A program made the translations under genes and the position numbers. Of a stretch of 64,000 nt of DNA, positions 62,045 through 64,000 are shown in pieces. The notes under the pieces were generated by a model, which made no database searches, was not told the origin of the DNA, and saw only the letters and a program-made list of their open reading frames with translations. Within the stretch, counting starts at the first letter, position 1. The number at the start of each line of letters is the position of its first letter. This DNA is from Cyclobacteriaceae bacterium (GTDB lineage: Bacteria > Bacteroidota > Bacteroidia > Cytophagales > Cyclobacteriaceae): the NCBI GenBank assembly GCA_023151255.1, contig JAKLJG010000011.1, positions 1 to 64,000 on the forward strand, given 5' to 3'.

Positions 62045-64000
62045 TTAAAAAGGAAATCCCACCCCGATATTGTAAATCACCGGTTCCTTGTTAACACCAA
62101 ACGGCCCGAGAAATTTGATTTTGTTGAGTACAAAGCGGTCGCCTTCGGGGCGTGCGGGGTCGTAAACTTTCATCCCTACATCAAACCGCAGAATGAGAAA
62201 TGAAAAGTTAAACCTGAAACCAAAACCGGTACCTATGCCCAACTCTTTATAAAATTCAGTGAGCTTAAATTGTGAATTTCCGTTTTCAACTACGTTATCA
62301 TTTTCATCAAGTTTAATGCGTGGTTTAAAAGTCCACACGTTGCCCATGTCCAGAAAAATGGCGCCTTCAAAAAAACCAAATAGTTTTCTGCGTAATTCCA
62401 CGCTGTTTTCCAGAAGGATCTCGCCCGGGACTTCAAACCGATAATTATACAAGCCGTCATTTTCAGGGTTGGTACTTTCATCGGGGCGGTAGCTGCCGGG
62501 CCCGAGCCTCCGTGGCCGCCATGCCCTTACGCTGTTACTTCCACCGGCAAAAAAGTATTTTTCGTAGGGTAATGCTTTATTATCGCTATATGAATAACCG
62601 ACCCCAGCGTTAAAACGAAAAGCCAATGTTGTGTTTTTGTTTAAGATGGTAATCCGCCTGACATCGGCATTAAGCCTGATGTATCGGAAAGTTTGGAGGT
62701 TACGGTTTTCAATAATCGGAAAGGTATACAATCCCTGAAGTGTACCACCGCTTTCAACAGCCCACCGGAAATAAATTGAATTCTCTTCAAGATTGCCGTA
62801 GTTGTTGTGATTCCACGACATGGCAAACCCTGTACTGCTTACAAATGACGGATCAAAACTAAATTTTAGTGTGTTCCCCTGGTAGATAAACAGACTGTCG
62901 AGCAGGTTATCGAAATCGGGCCGCAGTTTTGAGTTGATGATGCTAAGGCTGGCAAAGGTGAAGTCAAACCTGCGGATGCGGGAATTGTCCCAACTATAGG
63001 TATAGGTAAACGAGGTATTTGAGCGCTGGTATTCAGGCCGGTCGGTATAATTAAAGCCGAGTTGGGCTTTGGTGCGGGGGTTTAGTTTACCGAGCCGGTA
63101 ACGGGTATTTTCCCGGAGAGGAATCAGAAATTGTGGAAAGGTAATGGAGGCATTAATGCCTGCATCTACGCTTTGATAAACGCTGCCCAGTTCGGTGGCA
63201 GCGGCAACACCCTCATAGCCGATGCGGCCGTTCATTTCAAAGTTTTCCAGTCCCCTGAAAATGTTTCGCTTTTTGAAATTCAGGTTGTAGTAAGGCCCCG
63301 GAAATCCTTGTGTAACACTCAGGCCAACCTCGTGCGACCATTGGTACCTATCGAATGTGCTGGTAAAAATGTTGGCGATAAACTGCCCGCCCGTTGTATC
63401 GAAATTTATATTAACAAATTTAAATACGTCCAGATTGGCCAATTGCCGCTGCGTGTTGAAAGTGGTTGTGCGGCTATAAGGTTTGCCTGACTCCATGAAG
63501 ATACGCTGACTGAGTATTTTGATGTTGTAAGAATTTTCGTAGCTCTGAAATCGAATGTTGCGAAAAGTTAGTTGTTTGCGGTTAATGCCGGGCATGGTAA
63601 TGCCTGCATCGGTGGTAAAGTTAATTTCAGTTATATAAAATTTACGATGGTAGCCTCGTTTGGCCGGATCCTTTATGCTTACTTTAACAATTATCTTACG
63701 GTCTGGTAAGGAGGCTGTATCTACTTCATAAAGAATATATTGCCTGCTGAAATCGTAGTACCCCATGTCTTTCATCAAAAGGTCAATGCGTTCACGTTCT
63801 TTGGTAAAATTTTCCTGGTTGTATCGCTCACCCTTTACCAGATAGCTGTTGATGGAGTGCTTTTTCAGTAACTCCAGAATTGCCGTATCCCGAGTTTCAA
63901 ATAAAATGCTATCAATAACATAAGCCGTTCCCGGGTTGGCGTGGTAGCGGATGTTGATGCCGCGTTTTAACCGAAAGCCGAGCGGTGTTGCTTTTTCAAT
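62045..64000 (-). CDS. BamA/TamA family outer-membrane protein (5' end outside window)
   Basis: The frame stays open from the right edge to the stop at 62045 and gives 651 residues of a protein whose N-terminus is missing. The first residues (IEKATPLGFRLKRGINIRYH, then SYLVKGERYNQENFTKERERIDLLMKDMGYYDF) look like POTRA-type beta-alpha repeats. The C-terminal barrel has strand signatures such as FFAGGSNSVRAWRPRRLGPG, as in BamA/TamA-family surface antigens, and the chain ends in a Phe (GVGFPF), the usual final residue of outer-membrane barrels. It probably inserts or exports outer-membrane proteins. Its stop is 4 bases from the facing E1 gene. Confidence 0.9.
   Translation of the reverse strand: MEKATPLGFRLKRGINIRYHANPGTAYVIDSILFETRDTAILELLKKHSINSYLVKGERYNQENFTKERERIDLLMKDMGYYDFSRQYILYEVDTASLPDRKIIVKVSIKDPAKRGYHRKFYITEINFTTDAGITMPGINRKQLTFRNIRFQSYENSYNIKILSQRIFMESGKPYSRTTTFNTQRQLANLDVFKFVNINFDTTGGQFIANIFTSTFDRYQWSHEVGLSVTQGFPGPYYNLNFKKRNIFRGLENFEMNGRIGYEGVAAATELGSVYQSVDAGINASITFPQFLIPLRENTRYRLGKLNPRTKAQLGFNYTDRPEYQRSNTSFTYTYSWDNSRIRRFDFTFASLSIINSKLRPDFDNLLDSLFIYQGNTLKFSFDPSFVSSTGFAMSWNHNNYGNLEENSIYFRWAVESGGTLQGLYTFPIIENRNLQTFRYIRLNADVRRITILNKNTTLAFRFNAGVGYSYSDNKALPYEKYFFAGGSNSVRAWRPRRLGPGSYRPDESTNPENDGLYNYRFEVPGEILLENSVELRRKLFGFFEGAIFLDMGNVWTFKPRIKLDENDNVVENGNSQFKLTEFYKELGIGTGFGFRFNFSFLILRFDVGMKVYDPARPEGDRFVLNKIKFLGPFGVNKEPVIYNIGVGFPF

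Noticed and set aside
1-64000. tRNA, rRNA, tmRNA, transposase, integrase, toxin-antitoxin, restriction or other defence genes
   Set aside because: None recognised by eye on either strand; a dedicated scan for tRNA genes and small RNAs would be needed to be certain.

Overview
The window is chromosomal DNA from a member of the Bacteroidota, most likely a Cytophagales-type bacterium. The main clues are a giant type IX-secreted adhesin followed by a PorP/SprF-family gene, a TonB-dependent receptor paired with DUF4249, GSCFA, DUF5683 and DUF255 proteins, 30S protein THX, an RRM-type RNA-binding protein, and several -7 boxes of the Bacteroidota form TAnnTTTG. Genes are closely packed. No transposase, phage gene, CRISPR array, tRNA or 5S/16S/23S rRNA gene was recognised. 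No gene-free stretch exceeds 300 bases. Both ends are cut: an RND adaptor at the left and a BamA/TamA-type outer membrane protein at the right.

Layout, left to right. 1-4.9 kb (+): RND efflux adaptor and pump, then a membrane-anchored metallophosphoesterase. 4.9-15.5 kb (-): DoxX, RRM protein, DUF4440, priA, the DUF255/GSCFA pair, the rpsF-rpsR-rplI ribosomal operon, a coiled-coil membrane protein, a methyltransferase and apaG. 15.6-16.3 kb (+): ung. 16.3-24.3 kb (-): a housekeeping block read as pyrG, yidC, parA, parB, DUF5683, dapB, lepB. 24.5-38.3 kb (+): a 4230-residue SprB-repeat adhesin and its PorP/SprF partner. 38.3-40.9 kb (+): tRNA nucleotidyltransferase and an ECF sigma factor with a small membrane protein. 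40.9-42.7 kb (-): an FtsE-like ATPase, a transaldolase-like aldolase, the SRP RNA and a small unknown gene. 42.7-43.7 kb: a GNAT acetyltransferase converging on an unknown gene. 43.7-51.5 kb (+): THX, a trp leader/attenuator, then trpEGDCFB, a DUF1684 lipoprotein and trpA. 51.6-56.4 kb (-): Hsp20, an M14 carboxypeptidase and an M20 amidohydrolase. 56.5-62.0 kb (+): TonB-dependent receptor, DUF4249 and a fused two-component 2-oxoacid dehydrogenase E1. 62.0-64.0 kb (-): the BamA/TamA-like protein.

Two regions deserve most attention. First, the 155 bases between the THX gene and trpE hold what reads as a complete ribosome-mediated transcription attenuator. It has an 18-codon leader peptide with three consecutive Trp codons, a perfect 10-bp antiterminator and a perfect 15-bp GC-rich terminator. 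It starts only 12 bases after the THX stop codon, so a ribosomal-protein transcript seems to feed the trp operon through the attenuator. Second, the giant adhesin carries 16 SprB-type modules. Modules 6-9 and 10-13 form a higher-order repeat of about 1.06 kb, which points to block duplication. One of its PKD-like domains also appears to be split by an inserted jelly-roll-like domain.

All calls come from reading the sequence and the translated proteins; no database search or folding program was run.
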